The notes under the pieces are model-generated. The model worked only from the letters and a program-made list of their open reading frames with translations. It was not told the DNA's origin and did no database searches. From Bacteroidaceae bacterium (GTDB lineage Bacteria > Bacteroidota > Bacteroidia > Bacteroidales > Bacteroidaceae), in the NCBI GenBank assembly GCA_017554605.1, contig JAFZIA010000134.1:1-36428 (forward strand): 36,428 nucleotides of DNA, in the 5' to 3' direction. Both the position numbers and the translations under genes were made by a program. This document shows positions 25,095-33,727 of this stretch, piece by piece (position 1 is the first letter of the stretch; every line of letters starts with the position of its first letter).

Positions 25095-26510
25095 TTACTC
25101 TGCCTGCAGATTGCCGCTTGCGCGCAGCAGTTGTGTGCGTGCGAGCATTATTCCTATCTGTGCGTCAATGAGTGTGCTCTGTGCCTGGAGCCACGCTGTC
25201 TGTGCCTGCATAAGCTCTTCGCTTGTGTACATTCCTTCGGAAAAGGCTATATTGGCGTTGCGCAGATTTTCGTTGGCGGTGTCTATGTTGCTCATTGCCA
25301 TACGGTAGCGTTCGTGTGACTCGCGCAGTTGTTGCTGCGACTGCCGCAGTTGCAGTTCCATTGCCTGCTCTGCCTCGTCAAGTGTGTAGCGTGCTATTTT
25401 TTCGCCGGCTTTCGCTGCGCGTATCCTGTATTTTCCTTCGCCCCAGTTCCATAGCGGGATTTTTATAATTGCGCCTATGTTCCACATTCCGTCGAATGTG
25501 CGGCGAAAACCGTTGATGAGGTTGGGGTTGCTCACTGTGTATCCTGCCGTTAGTGCAATTTGTGGCAGATAGCCTGAGCGTGTGAGGTTGGTCTGGTAGT
25601 GCGATGCTTCGCAGGCTATCCTCAGGTTTTTCAGCTCGGGTCGGTTTGCGATGCTGTTCTCTGTCACTGGCATTTCAGAAACAAGTGTGGCTGGGTTTAT
25701 GCTGTCGTCGGAAAGGGTGGGGTTGCTGTCGAGTGGTAGTCCGCATATATGGCAGAGTGCCATACGTGCAAGGCTCAGAGCGTCACTTGCTCTAAGGTGC
25801 GCCGTTTCGGCTTCGTTCAGCTTGACGTTCACCCTTAGCAGGTCGGCTGTTGTTGCCATTCCTTGCTGTTTGAGCTTATCGACGTTGCCGTAGAGCTCGC
25901 GTGTCAGTGCTACATAGCTTGTGGCGAGGCGTTCTTTGTGCGTGAGTGACACCACAAGCCAATAGGCGCGGTCGGTTGCCTCTATTGTCTCCTGTCGGGT
26001 GGCGTCGCTGTTGTTTGCGGCTACGCTCTGTGCAAGGCGGGCGAGTCTCTTGTATGCCCTTGTCCTGCCGCCTGTGTAGAGGGGTTGTGTCACGGTGAGT
26101 GCTGCAATGAATATGTTGCGTGTGTCGAGCGTGAGTGCATCGGCAATGGAGCTGCCTATAGTGTTCAGCGGCTCGGAGAGTATGTTGGAGGGTAGCTGCG
26201 GAAGGAGTATGCCGAGGCTCTCTTCTATTGTGCTGCCCAGGCTGCGCGCGGCTTCTCTCTCGTCGTTGCCGAGGAGCGAGGTCTTGTGAGGGGTGTGCAG
26301 GTATGTGGCTTCAATGTCTATGCGCGGGAGGCTTGCCGTGGCTGCTGCGCGGCGCATATCCCTCGCCACCGCCTCCTGCGTGCGTGCAATCTCTATCTTC
26401 TTGTTGTTGCGGAGTGCGAGCGTGCGGCAACTGTCGAGCGTGAGCGGGGTCTGTGCGCTAAGGGTAAGGGAGGTTGCTGCAAATAGCACCGTTGCTGTTG
26501 TCAGTCTCAT
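25095..26510 (-). CDS. TolC-family outer membrane efflux channel
   Basis: This 471-residue outer membrane factor has a signal peptide (TTATVLFAATSLTLSA-Q). Two OEP repeats, each with long helices, are visible: LTLDSCRTLALRNNKKIEIA begins repeat one, and ELKNLRIACEASHYQTNLTR begins repeat two. GGRTRAYKRLARLAQ and GYLPQIALTAGYTVSNP are family-typical. It is first in a four-gene operon with HlyD and two permeases, forming a tripartite export path across both membranes. No clear promoter was found; a hairpin lies 15 bases upstream of the start codon. Confidence 0.93.
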   Translation of the reverse strand: MRLTTATVLFAATSLTLSAQTPLTLDSCRTLALRNNKKIEIARTQEAVARDMRRAAATASLPRIDIEATYLHTPHKTSLLGNDEREAARSLGSTIEESLGILLPQLPSNILSEPLNTIGSSIADALTLDTRNIFIAALTVTQPLYTGGRTRAYKRLARLAQSVAANNSDATRQETIEATDRAYWLVVSLTHKERLATSYVALTRELYGNVDKLKQQGMATTADLLRVNVKLNEAETAHLRASDALSLARMALCHICGLPLDSNPTLSDDSINPATLVSEMPVTENSIANRPELKNLRIACEASHYQTNLTRSGYLPQIALTAGYTVSNPNLINGFRRTFDGMWNIGAIIKIPLWNWGEGKYRIRAAKAGEKIARYTLDEAEQAMELQLRQSQQQLRESHERYRMAMSNIDTANENLRNANIAFSEGMYTSEELMQAQTAWLQAQSTLIDAQIGIMLARTQLLRASGNLQAE

Positions 26511-26524
26511 CGGTATATAATAAA

Positions 26525-26555
26525 AATTACTCGTGCGAAATTCGCACGAGTAATT
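26525..26555 (-). terminator. Terminator after the coiled-coil protein gene, just upstream of tolC-like gene
   Basis: Perfectly complementary 15-bp arms (26525-26539 and 26541-26555) surround a single-base centre. On the minus strand they are followed by TTTTTATTATA-like sequence. It is about 70 bases past the stop of the coiled-coil gene and 15 bases before the efflux channel start. Confidence 0.7.
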
Positions 26556-26598
26556 AATGCTTTTGGGGTATGTTTTGTTCTTGTTATTTGAAAGAACC

Positions 26599-26621
26599 GT
26601 AGGGAATTGTGCTCTCCCTAC
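26599..26621 (-). terminator. Small hairpin after the coiled-coil protein gene
   Basis: A 7-bp stem (gtaggga 26599-26605 with tccctac 26615-26621) begins 6 bases past the stop codon at 26627. It lacks a T-run. It may protect the mRNA 3' end or help the stronger terminator downstream. Confidence 0.4.
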
Positions 26622-26626
26622 TCTTT

Positions 26627-27502
26627 TTACTTAAGGTCGAAGTCGTTGTAACCAATCATATTGCCGTCGACGAAAATGTGTACGCGGTATCGTCCGGCCT
26701 GCAAAAACTCCTCTATGTCCCAATAGAGTGTTACGGGAAGGTCTTCGCCTGCATACTCGATATATTTCTTTATCGAGTAGTTGAGCTCTCTGTTCTCGTA
26801 TGTGAAATGCGACGTTACGTCTTTTGTGAGCACGCTACCGTCGGGTGCTAATATGCGTACGTATATGGTCTTTTCTCCTGTGGGCGCGGTGATGTTCTTG
26901 GCTATGAGGAAGTCTATCACAAGTTTCTTTGCCTTTTTTATTTTGTCGAGCTTCTTGCCGTTTTTCTTTGCGGGGTACATATTTATACCTTGCGCATCGA
27001 GCTGCGACGCCAGTTCAACCTGTTCTGTGAGGGCGGCCTTTTCCTGGTTGAGGACCGTGATTGTCTGCGATGCCTCCTTGTAGCGCTCTTTTACTTGACG
27101 GTTCTCGTTTGCGAGTTTCGTGTTCAACTGGTTGAGCGAGTCAATTTGCAGTATGTAACCGCGCATTATGGCACGTACTGTCTTGAGTTCCTTCTTCAGT
27201 CGGGTAATCTCGGCAGCATCGGTAGCTTTGGTCTGTCTGAGCTCGTCGAGCAGTTGCTGCGTGCGCATCTTCTCTTGCTCCAGTTTGTAGAGCAGAGAGT
27301 CGTTGGTTATGCGCAGCTTGAGCTCGTCGTATTGTGTGGCAAATGTGGAGTATTCGCTCTCAAGCTCTTCTTTCTCGATTGAGAAGAGTTCTTGCATTTC
27401 GCTCTTTTCCTTCTCGCTGTTGTTCCACAATATGCCCATTGTCACTGCTGCCGCGAGCAGCAGTGCAATTATGGCATACAGGGCTATTTTGCTTTTGTTC
27501 AT
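26627..27502 (-). CDS. Coiled-coil membrane-anchored protein of unknown function
   Basis: I do not recognise a named family. The 291-residue protein has one N-terminal membrane helix (IALYAIIALLLAAAVTMGIL) and a long coiled coil (~30-170, heptads such as LKKELKTVRAIMRGYILQID and NQLNTKLANENRQVKERYKE). It ends in a C-terminal beta-rich domain (~180-291) with IYVRILAPDGSVLTKD, YWDIEEFLQAGRYRVHIFVD and NMIGYNDFDLK. The topology suggests a periplasmic domain held away from the inner membrane. Nine bases separate it from valS, so it is co-transcribed. I recall similar proteins in other Bacteroidales, but no function. Confidence 0.8.
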   Translation of the reverse strand: MNKSKIALYAIIALLLAAAVTMGILWNNSEKEKSEMQELFSIEKEELESEYSTFATQYDELKLRITNDSLLYKLEQEKMRTQQLLDELRQTKATDAAEITRLKKELKTVRAIMRGYILQIDSLNQLNTKLANENRQVKERYKEASQTITVLNQEKAALTEQVELASQLDAQGINMYPAKKNGKKLDKIKKAKKLVIDFLIAKNITAPTGEKTIYVRILAPDGSVLTKDVTSHFTYENRELNYSIKKYIEYAGEDLPVTLYWDIEEFLQAGRYRVHIFVDGNMIGYNDFDLK

Positions 27503-27511
27503 ACTCTGTTT

Positions 27512-30262
27512 TTATTTAGACAGTTTCTCTATGCTCTCTGTGAGCATTGCTATTTTCTCCTTTGCGTCGGACTGCTTCTTGCGCTCTATGGCAATAATCT
27601 TTTCGGGTGCCTTGCTCACAAAGTTGGGGTTGTTGAGCTTGGCCTCTACGCTCTTGAGGAATTTTTCGTGGTAGGCGAGTTCTTCGCGCATCTTTGCAAT
27701 CTCGGCATCCTTGTCGATGAGTGAGCCCATAGGTACTGCATATTCGGTTGTGCCTATGCGGAACATAACTGCTGTATCGTCGGTTGTCGATACGCTGTCG
27801 ATTGCCGAGAGGTTCGCCATCTTTGTGAGTACGCTCTCAAGGCCGCTCACGTGTGACTCGCCTACAATCTGCAGGGTGAGTGACTCGCGGGGCGAGAGGT
27901 TCTTTTGCTGACGTATCGAACGTATGCTGCCGACAATCTCCTTCAATGCCTCAATGCGTGCAAGGAACTGCTCGTCGTAGGGACGGTTGAGTCCTGCGAC
28001 GCTCTGTACCATAAGGCTCTCGCCCTCCTTGCGCTCGATGATTGCTTGCCACAGCTCCTCGGTGATGAAGGGCATAAAGGGGTGGAGCAGACGCATAAGC
28101 TCGTCGAAGAATCCGAGTGTAGCCTCGTAGGTTGCCTTGTCGATGGGTGAGCCGTATGCGGGCTTTATCATCTCGAGATACCAAGCCGAGAACTCGTCCC
28201 AGAAGAGGGTGTAAAGGTTCATCAATGCCTCGCTGATGCGGTACTTGCTGAACTGGTCCTCGAGGAGGGCTGCCGATTTTGCAAGTACTTGTGCGAACCA
28301 CTCGATTGCAATCTTTGAACTTTCGGGCTGCTCGGTCTCCTCGCTCACGTTCCAGCCCTTTACAAGGCGGAAAGCGTTCCATATCTTGTTGCAGAAGTTA
28401 CGTCCCTGCTCGCACAGGCTCTCGTCGAAGAGAATGTCGTTGCCCGCAGGAGCCGAGAGCATAATGCCCATACGTACACCGTCGGCACCGTAGCGTGCTA
28501 TGAGGTCGAGGGGGTCGGGGCTGTTGCCCAGTGACTTGCTCATCTTGCGGCCGAGCTTGTCGCGTACGATACCTGTGAAATATACGTTCTTGAAGGGCAT
28601 CTCTCCCTGATACTCGTAGCCCGCCATAATCATACGTGCTACCCAGAAGAATATGATGTCGGGACCTGTCACAAGGTCGCTTGTGGGGTAGTAGTAGCTT
28701 ATCTCTTTGTTGCCGGGGTTCTGTATGCCGTCGAAGAGTGAGATGGGCCACAACCAGGAGCTGAACCAGGTGTCGAGGGCGTCCTCGTCCTGTGTCAACT
28801 GCTCGGCGGTGATTGTCTCGTATCCGGGAATGAGGCGTGCCTTCTCAACTGCCTGCTCAATGTTCTCTGCTACCACGAACTGCTCATCTGCACCCTCGGT
28901 TGCGGGGAGGAAGTATGCGGGTATGCGGTGTCCCCACCACAGCTGGCGGCTGATGCACCAGTCTTGTATGTTCTCAAGCCAGTTCTTGTATGTGGTCTTG
29001 TATTTTGTGGGGTAGAACTTGAGGCGGTCTTCCATTACGGGAGGAAGGGCAATGTCGGCAAAATGCTGCATACTCAGGAACCACTGCATACAGAGGCGGG
29101 GCTCAACGGCTGTATCGGCGTTGCGCTCGCTGTATCCGACCTTGTTCACGTAGTCCTCTACCTTCTCCAGCAGTCCTGCTGCATCGAGGTCCTTCACAAT
29201 CTGCTTGCGCACCTCCATACGGTCCATTCCCACGTACATTCCTGCCTCCTGGCTCAGTGTCGCGTCGGGGTTGAAGATGTCGATTGTCTCAAGATTGTGC
29301 TTCTTGCCGAGCATATAGTCGTTGGTGTCGTGGGCAGGGGTTACCTTCAGGCAGCCTGTACCGAACTCAATTTCCACGTAGCGGTCCTCTATTACGGGAA
29401 TGCTGCGGCCTACGAGGGGTACAATGACGCGCTTGCCTTTGAGCCAACTGTTCTTGGGGTCCTTGGGGTTGATGCACATTGCTGTGTCGCCCATAATTGT
29501 CTCGGGGCGGGTTGTTGCCACCACTGCATAGCGGCGGCCGTCGGCTGTGCGGTGCAGTATCTGGTGCTTTACTGTGGGGTCGAACTCCGACTCGGGTGTG
29601 AGTGTTACGGCTGTGCTCTCTTCGCCGTCGGTGCTGCCTGCTGCCTCATCGACAAAATATCTCAGGTAGTAGAGCTTGCTCTTCTCTTCCTTGTATATGA
29701 CCTCCTCGTTGCTGAGTGCTGTCTGGGCTTTGGGGTCCCAGTTGACCATTCTCAGGCCGCGGTAGATGAGTCCTTTGTCGTAAAGGTCGCAGAATACCTT
29801 GATGACGCTGTTGCTGCGTGCCTCGTCCATTGTGAAGGCTGTGCGTTCCCAGTCGCACGATGCACCGAGCTTGCGCAACTGCTTGAGGATTATGCCACCG
29901 TGCTCGTCGGTCCACTCCCAAGCGTGCTTGAGGAACTCCTCGCGTGTGAGGTCGCTCTTCTTTATTCCTTGCTCGGCGAGTTTCTTTACAACCTTGGCCT
30001 CGGTAGCAATAGAGGCGTGGTCGGTACCGGGTACCCAGCAGGCGTTCTTGCCTGTCATACGTGCGTGGCGCACCAGAATATCCTGTATGGTGTTGTTGAG
30101 CATATGGCCCATATGCAGTACTCCTGTCACGTTGGGCGGGGGAATTACTATTGTGTAGGGTTCACGCTCGTCGGGCTCGGAGTGGAAAAATCCGTTGTCC
30201 AACCAATATTTGTACCATTTTTCTTCTACTTCTGAGGGAATGTAGGTGGTTGCTAAATTCAT
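27512..30262 (-). CDS. valS: Valine--tRNA ligase
   Basis: This 916-residue class Ia synthetase charges tRNA-Val. The HIGH-type motif is [15 protein letters not shown] (~45-55) and the KMSKS motif is [16 protein letters not shown]. The editing domain ([20 protein letters not shown]) lies between the halves of the catalytic core. The anticodon-binding helical domain ([20 protein letters not shown]) and a C-terminal coiled-coil arm ([18 protein letters not shown]) complete the standard order. Length is as expected. It reads away from mazG; its -7 box overlaps the -33 element of the mazG promoter. Confidence 0.98.
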   Translation of the reverse strand: MNLATTYIPSEVEEKWYKYWLDNGFFHSEPDEREPYTIVIPPPNVTGVLHMGHMLNNTIQDILVRHARMTGKNACWVPGTDHASIATEAKVVKKLAEQGIKKSDLTREEFLKHAWEWTDEHGGIILKQLRKLGASCDWERTAFTMDEARSNSVIKVFCDLYDKGLIYRGLRMVNWDPKAQTALSNEEVIYKEEKSKLYYLRYFVDEAAGSTDGEESTAVTLTPESEFDPTVKHQILHRTADGRRYAVVATTRPETIMGDTAMCINPKDPKNSWLKGKRVIVPLVGRSIPVIEDRYVEIEFGTGCLKVTPAHDTNDYMLGKKHNLETIDIFNPDATLSQEAGMYVGMDRMEVRKQIVKDLDAAGLLEKVEDYVNKVGYSERNADTAVEPRLCMQWFLSMQHFADIALPPVMEDRLKFYPTKYKTTYKNWLENIQDWCISRQLWWGHRIPAYFLPATEGADEQFVVAENIEQAVEKARLIPGYETITAEQLTQDEDALDTWFSSWLWPISLFDGIQNPGNKEISYYYPTSDLVTGPDIIFFWVARMIMAGYEYQGEMPFKNVYFTGIVRDKLGRKMSKSLGNSPDPLDLIARYGADGVRMGIMLSAPAGNDILFDESLCEQGRNFCNKIWNAFRLVKGWNVSEETEQPESSKIAIEWFAQVLAKSAALLEDQFSKYRISEALMNLYTLFWDEFSAWYLEMIKPAYGSPIDKATYEATLGFFDELMRLLHPFMPFITEELWQAIIERKEGESLMVQSVAGLNRPYDEQFLARIEALKEIVGSIRSIRQQKNLSPRESLTLQIVGESHVSGLESVLTKMANLSAIDSVSTTDDTAVMFRIGTTEYAVPMGSLIDKDAEIAKMREELAYHEKFLKSVEAKLNNPNFVSKAPEKIIAIERKKQSDAKEKIAMLTESIEKLSK

Positions 30263-30307
30263 AGTATTATAGTGATTTTGTTATTGTCCTTGATAATTTA
30301 CAACCTA

Positions 30308-30315
30308 CAAAGTTA
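30308..30315 (-). promoter_or_regulatory. Putative -7 box (TAACTTTG) of valS
   Basis: The minus strand reads TAACTTTG 46 bases upstream of the valS ATG. No TTTG is seen 19 bases upstream. It overlaps the -33 element of the divergent mazG promoter. Confidence 0.5.
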
Positions 30316-30343
30316 GATATAATTATTAAAATAATTACCTTTG
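30313..30343 (+). promoter_or_regulatory. Promoter of mazG
   Basis: TTAG (30313-30316), 19 bases, then TACCTTTG (30336-30343) matches the Bacteroidota consensus with one mismatch at -33. The predicted start near 30350 is 34 bases before the ATG. Confidence 0.6.
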
Positions 30344-30383
30344 TGTGCTAAAATATTTGTTTACAACGGTTAAAAACATAATT

Positions 30384-31172
30384 ATGTCTACAAGAGAGGA
30401 AAAAATGGCGGCGTTCGGCCGATTCCTGGACGTGCTCGACGAGCTGCGCGAAAAATGTCCGTGGGACCGCAAGCAGACAAACGAGTCCCTGCGTGCAAAC
30501 AGTATCGAGGAGGTTTTTGAACTTTCCGATGCCCTTATTGCCGATGATACGCAGAATATATGCAAGGAGCTGGGCGATGTGCTGCTGCACGTGGCATTCT
30601 ATGCAAAGATTGCGAGCGAAAAAGGGGAGTTCGACATTAAGGACGTGTGCGACCGCCTGTGCGAGAAGCTCATCTATCGTCACCCGCACGTGTTCGGCAC
30701 TGCAGTGGCCGAGACGGCTGGCGAGGTCTCCAAAAACTGGGAGCAACTGAAGATGAACGAGAAGGGAGGGAACAAGACCATTCTGAGCGGTGTGCCCGTG
30801 TCGCTCCCTTCGCTCATAAAGGCTTATCGTATGCAGGAGAAGGCTGCCAATGTGGGCTTCGATTGGGACAACAGGGACGATGTGTGGGCCAAGGTGAACG
30901 AGGAACTTGCCGAGCTCAAGGTGGAACTTGACAAGGGCGACAAGGTTAAGGCCGAGAAGGAGTTCGGCGATTATCTCTTCTCGCTTGTGAATATTGCCCG
31001 TTTCTATGGCATTAACCCCGACAATGCACTGGAGCTTACTAACCGTAAATTCCGTAATAGGTTCAATTATGTGGAGGAGCATTCAATAAAGCTGGGTATG
31101 AACCTTAAGGATATGACGCTTGAGCAGATGGATATTCTTTGGAACGAGGCGAAGCGTTGCGAGGGGGAGTGA
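30384..31172 (+). CDS. mazG: Nucleoside triphosphate pyrophosphohydrolase MazG
   Basis: This 262-residue two-domain MazG hydrolyses NTPs/dNTPs to monophosphates, cleaning nucleotide pools. Domain one has LRANSIEEVFELSDALIADD and CKELGDVLLHVAFYAKIASE (metal-binding EExxE and ExxD). Domain two has KVNEELAELKVELDKGDKVK and KEFGDYLFSLVNIARFYGIN. KCPWDRKQTNESLR near the N-terminus is diagnostic. The start at 30384 matches this family; an in-frame codon at 30345 overlaps the promoter region. Confidence 0.96.
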   Translation: MSTREEKMAAFGRFLDVLDELREKCPWDRKQTNESLRANSIEEVFELSDALIADDTQNICKELGDVLLHVAFYAKIASEKGEFDIKDVCDRLCEKLIYRHPHVFGTAVAETAGEVSKNWEQLKMNEKGGNKTILSGVPVSLPSLIKAYRMQEKAANVGFDWDNRDDVWAKVNEELAELKVELDKGDKVKAEKEFGDYLFSLVNIARFYGINPDNALELTNRKFRNRFNYVEEHSIKLGMNLKDMTLEQMDILWNEAKRCEGE

Positions 31173-31200
31173 TTCCCCGTTTCTTGCGCAACAGACTTTT

Positions 31201-31249
31201 ATAATAAGAATCGGGTGACAATCCTTTTTTGTCACCCGATTCTTGTTAT
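31201..31249. terminator. Bidirectional terminator between mazG and the Spy-like gene
   Basis: A 19-bp stem with one G-T pair (31201-31219 with 31231-31249) and an 11-base T-rich loop lies between the convergent stop codons at 31172 and 31256. Confidence 0.82.
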
Positions 31250-31255
31250 ATGTCA

Positions 31256-31735
31256 TTAATCTTTTTTCTGCTCTTTCTTCCTGTTCTTGCCGTTCCACAT
31301 TCTCTTAAGCATCTCACGCTGGAAGCGCTCCTCGGCGTGCTGTATAAGCATAATCTTCTGTGCGGGAATAGCCTTGAGGTAGAGTGAAATATACTCCTTC
31401 TCGAGCTGTGCTATCTTTACTTTGGCATCGGCAAAATCGTTTACCATTGCAACGCATTGCTCCTCGGTGGGTGTCTCTCCTCGCTTGAGGCGTGCATTGC
31501 CGCGTGCTTCCTTGTTTATGGCCCATTTTTTCTTTTGAAGGTCGAAGTACAGGGGGAAGAATGCCTCGGCTTCCTGGGGGGTGAGCTTTGCCTGCTCGGT
31601 TATAAAGGCTTTCTGCTGCTCCTGGTACTCCTGGGGCGAGAATTTTCTACGGTTATTGTTGTGCTTGCTCTCTTGTGCGGTTGCTATTGATACAGTGCAG
31701 AGCAGTACGAGCAAAAGTGTTGCTATTCTTTTCAT
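31256..31735 (-). CDS. Periplasmic Spy/CpxP-like helical protein
   Basis: This 159-residue secreted protein has the signal MKRIATLLLVLLCTVSIATA-Q. The mature part is charged and helical: FSPQEYQEQQKAFITEQAKL, TPQEAEAFFPLYFDLQKKKW, then AQLEKEYISLYLKAIPAQKI. The L-T-x-x-E/Q type repeats and placement resemble Spy/CpxP-like envelope-stress chaperones, but similarity is general. It is third in the ECF sigma cassette (13 bases after the anti-sigma-like gene) and may act as its sensor or effector. The strongly basic C-terminus is unusual. Confidence 0.75.
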   Translation of the reverse strand: MKRIATLLLVLLCTVSIATAQESKHNNNRRKFSPQEYQEQQKAFITEQAKLTPQEAEAFFPLYFDLQKKKWAINKEARGNARLKRGETPTEEQCVAMVNDFADAKVKIAQLEKEYISLYLKAIPAQKIMLIQHAEERFQREMLKRMWNGKNRKKEQKKD

Positions 31736-31748
31736 AGGTTATTGTGGT

Positions 31749-32063
31749 TTATAATTCGTTGGATGTAAGGTAGGTGTAGAATGTATAGTCGTCTATGGGG
31801 TAGTTGTCGAGCATCTCGTCTATGAATTCTATGCTGTACTCCTCGCTTTGTGCATACATCTGTTTGTTGTCGATTGTGTCTTTAATGTACAATGCTCCTC
31901 CACCGATAAATAGCAGTGCTATTGCTGCTGCATATTTCCATTGGTTGTGTATGCCGAATATAGGGTGTACCTTTGAAGGCTTGTTTCCAATCTGTTCCAT
32001 CATTGTATCGTGGAACTGCTCGAAATATCCCTGGGGTACTCTGAAATTGTTTTTCTTCTTCAT
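31749..32063 (-). CDS. Small single-pass membrane protein, possible anti-sigma factor
   Basis: This protein has 104 residues from the ATG at 32063; an ATG at 32084 would add seven basic residues and is equally possible. The N-terminal FRVPQGYFEQFHDTMMEQIG matches a short segment common in Bacteroidetes proteins encoded after ECF sigma genes. One membrane helix follows (KYAAAIALLFIGGGALYI), then an acidic C-terminus (EFIDEMLDNYPIDDY) that would lie in the periplasm. The cytoplasmic N-terminus is the candidate sigma-binding part. It is encoded directly downstream of the sigma factor gene. Confidence 0.72.
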   Translation of the reverse strand: MKKKNNFRVPQGYFEQFHDTMMEQIGNKPSKVHPIFGIHNQWKYAAAIALLFIGGGALYIKDTIDNKQMYAQSEEYSIEFIDEMLDNYPIDDYTFYTYLTSNEL

Positions 32064-32113
32064 CGCTTTATTTCTTCTTCTCATTTATTTTGACTCCATT
32101 GCCGTGTGAAAGT

Positions 32114-32674
32114 TTAATCTTTCGACGATACATATTCTTCAATTTTTTTTACTGCAATGTGGTACGATGCCTTCAGCGCGCCGGTGGTGGTATCGAGTAT
32201 CTCCGATATCTCTTCGTATTTCATATCTTCGAAGTAGCGCATATTGAATACAAGGCGCTGTTTCTCGGGAAGGCGGTTGATGGCCTCGTGAAAAAGGGCA
32301 TCGGCGTGTGTGCCGCTGAACAGCGGGTCGCTCTCGAGCTCGTTTGCCACGCTGCCCTCGTCGCTGTCGAGCGACACTGTCTCAATCTGCTTGTGGCCTA
32401 TGTATGTGAGTGTCTCGTTAGTGGCTATGCGGTACAACCACGTGAGCAGTTGCGAGTCGCCACGGAATTTGTCTATGTTGTTCCACGCCTTGATGAATGT
32501 GTTCTGCAGTATGTCGTTAGTGTCGTCGTGCGTGAGTGCCAGACGCCGTATGTGCCAATAGAGCCTCTCGCTGTACTCTCTTACAATGGTAGAGAATGCA
32601 GCCGACTGTGTAGCGGGGTTGTGCAACTTTTCTATAAAGTCGCTGTTGTTGCAGTTCTTGTCGCTTTTTGTCAT
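32114..32674 (-). CDS. ECF-type RNA polymerase sigma factor
   Basis: This 186-residue sigma-70 family protein has only regions 2 and 4. Region 2 contains ERLYWHIRRLALTHDDTNDI, LQNTFIKAWNNIDKFRGDSQ and LLTWLYRIATNETLTYI. Region 4 contains EAINRLPEKQRLVFNMRYFE, DMKYEEISEILDTTTGALKA and SYHIAVKKIEEYV (helix-turn-helix). It is first in a three-gene unit with a membrane protein and a Spy-like protein, which fits an envelope-stress or housekeeping ECF circuit. No promoter matching the vegetative consensus was seen in the 108-base gap upstream, which fits, but does not prove, autoregulation. Confidence 0.93.
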   Translation of the reverse strand: MTKSDKNCNNSDFIEKLHNPATQSAAFSTIVREYSERLYWHIRRLALTHDDTNDILQNTFIKAWNNIDKFRGDSQLLTWLYRIATNETLTYIGHKQIETVSLDSDEGSVANELESDPLFSGTHADALFHEAINRLPEKQRLVFNMRYFEDMKYEEISEILDTTTGALKASYHIAVKKIEEYVSSKD

Positions 32675-32782
32675 TTTGGGTTCTTTTGGCTGTGTCTCTT
32701 TGTTTAGACGGTTTTTAATAGTGTGGGTTTAAGAGGCGATGGCGGAATATATTTTAATTTTTCTTAAGGGGCTTGAATAGGC

Positions 32783-33700
32783 TCAGCCGATACTGAAGCA
32801 TTTGCCCTCGCCGGCGAGTCGGGTGTCGGGGAATATTGCGGCAGCTTCGTCGAGGAGCGGCGCCTCGTCGGTGTATCTCGACGAGAAGTGTCCTATTATC
32901 AGTCTTTTAGCCTTTGCCTCCCTTGCAAATTCGGCTGCTTGCCGGGCTGTGCTGTGGTGGGTCTGTGCGGCACGCTCTTTCATATCTTCTGCAAATGTAG
33001 CCTCGTGGTAGAGCAGGTCGCAACCCTCTATCAGAGGGATATTGTGCGGGCAGGGCAGGGTGTCGCTGCAGTAGGCGTAGCTGCGCGAGGGGTCGGCGTT
33101 GCTTGTGAGGCGGCTGTTGGGTATTGTCTCGCCCTCGGGGGTGATGTAGTCGGCTCCCTCCTTTATTGCTTTGCGCATATAGTGGGGAATCTTGTAGAAC
33201 TCTATGACGTCGCCCCGCAGATGCCGTAGCTTGGGCTTCTCCTTGAACAGGAAACCGCAACAGGGGATACGGTGGTTCTGCGGCAGTGTCTCCACTGTTA
33301 TTGTCTTGTCTTCGTATATTATGCAGTTCCTGTCGGGGTGTATTGTGTGGAAAACAACCTTGTAGGCAAGCTCCTTGCAAAAGAAGTCGAGTTGCGGCTG
33401 CATAATCTCTTCCAAAGGAGCGGGGGCATATATGTGCAGGGGTGTCTTGCGCCCCAGCAGCCCGAATGATGAAACCATTCCAATGAGACCGAAGCAGTGG
33501 TCGCCGTGCAGGTGCGATATGAATACGTGGTCGATGAACGAGAAGTGCAGGTGCGATTTGCGCAACTGCAACTGCGTGCCCTCGCCGCAGTCTATCATAA
33601 ACTGCCTGTTGCCAATGCGCACCACCTGTGTGCTTGGGTTGTGGCGGGTGGTGGGCAGTGCCGAGCCGCAGCCGAGTATATTTATTTCGAATGGTTCCAT
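32783..33700 (-). CDS. rnz: Ribonuclease Z
   Basis: This 305-residue metallo-beta-lactamase-fold endonuclease is the short RNase Z form that trims the 3' ends of tRNA precursors. Metal ligands are in FISHLHGDHCFGL (HxHxDH, ~63-68), with further His residues in LLYHEATFAEDM and LIIGHFSSRYTDE. GCGSALPTTRHNPSTQVV and MIDCGEGTQLQLRKS are diagnostic near the N-terminus. The gene follows the protein kinase gene by 27 bases on the same strand. Confidence 0.96.
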   Translation of the reverse strand: MEPFEINILGCGSALPTTRHNPSTQVVRIGNRQFMIDCGEGTQLQLRKSHLHFSFIDHVFISHLHGDHCFGLIGMVSSFGLLGRKTPLHIYAPAPLEEIMQPQLDFFCKELAYKVVFHTIHPDRNCIIYEDKTITVETLPQNHRIPCCGFLFKEKPKLRHLRGDVIEFYKIPHYMRKAIKEGADYITPEGETIPNSRLTSNADPSRSYAYCSDTLPCPHNIPLIEGCDLLYHEATFAEDMKERAAQTHHSTARQAAEFAREAKAKRLIIGHFSSRYTDEAPLLDEAAAIFPDTRLAGEGKCFSIG

Positions 33701-33727
33701 TGTGGGTTGCTGTTTTGTTGTTGTGGG

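Noticed and set aside
28928..30235. A 435-codon open frame on the plus strand opposite valS
   Set aside because: It is antisense to an unambiguous valS. Its composition (Val, Leu, Cys and His rich) is that of a shadow frame in GC-rich wobble DNA.
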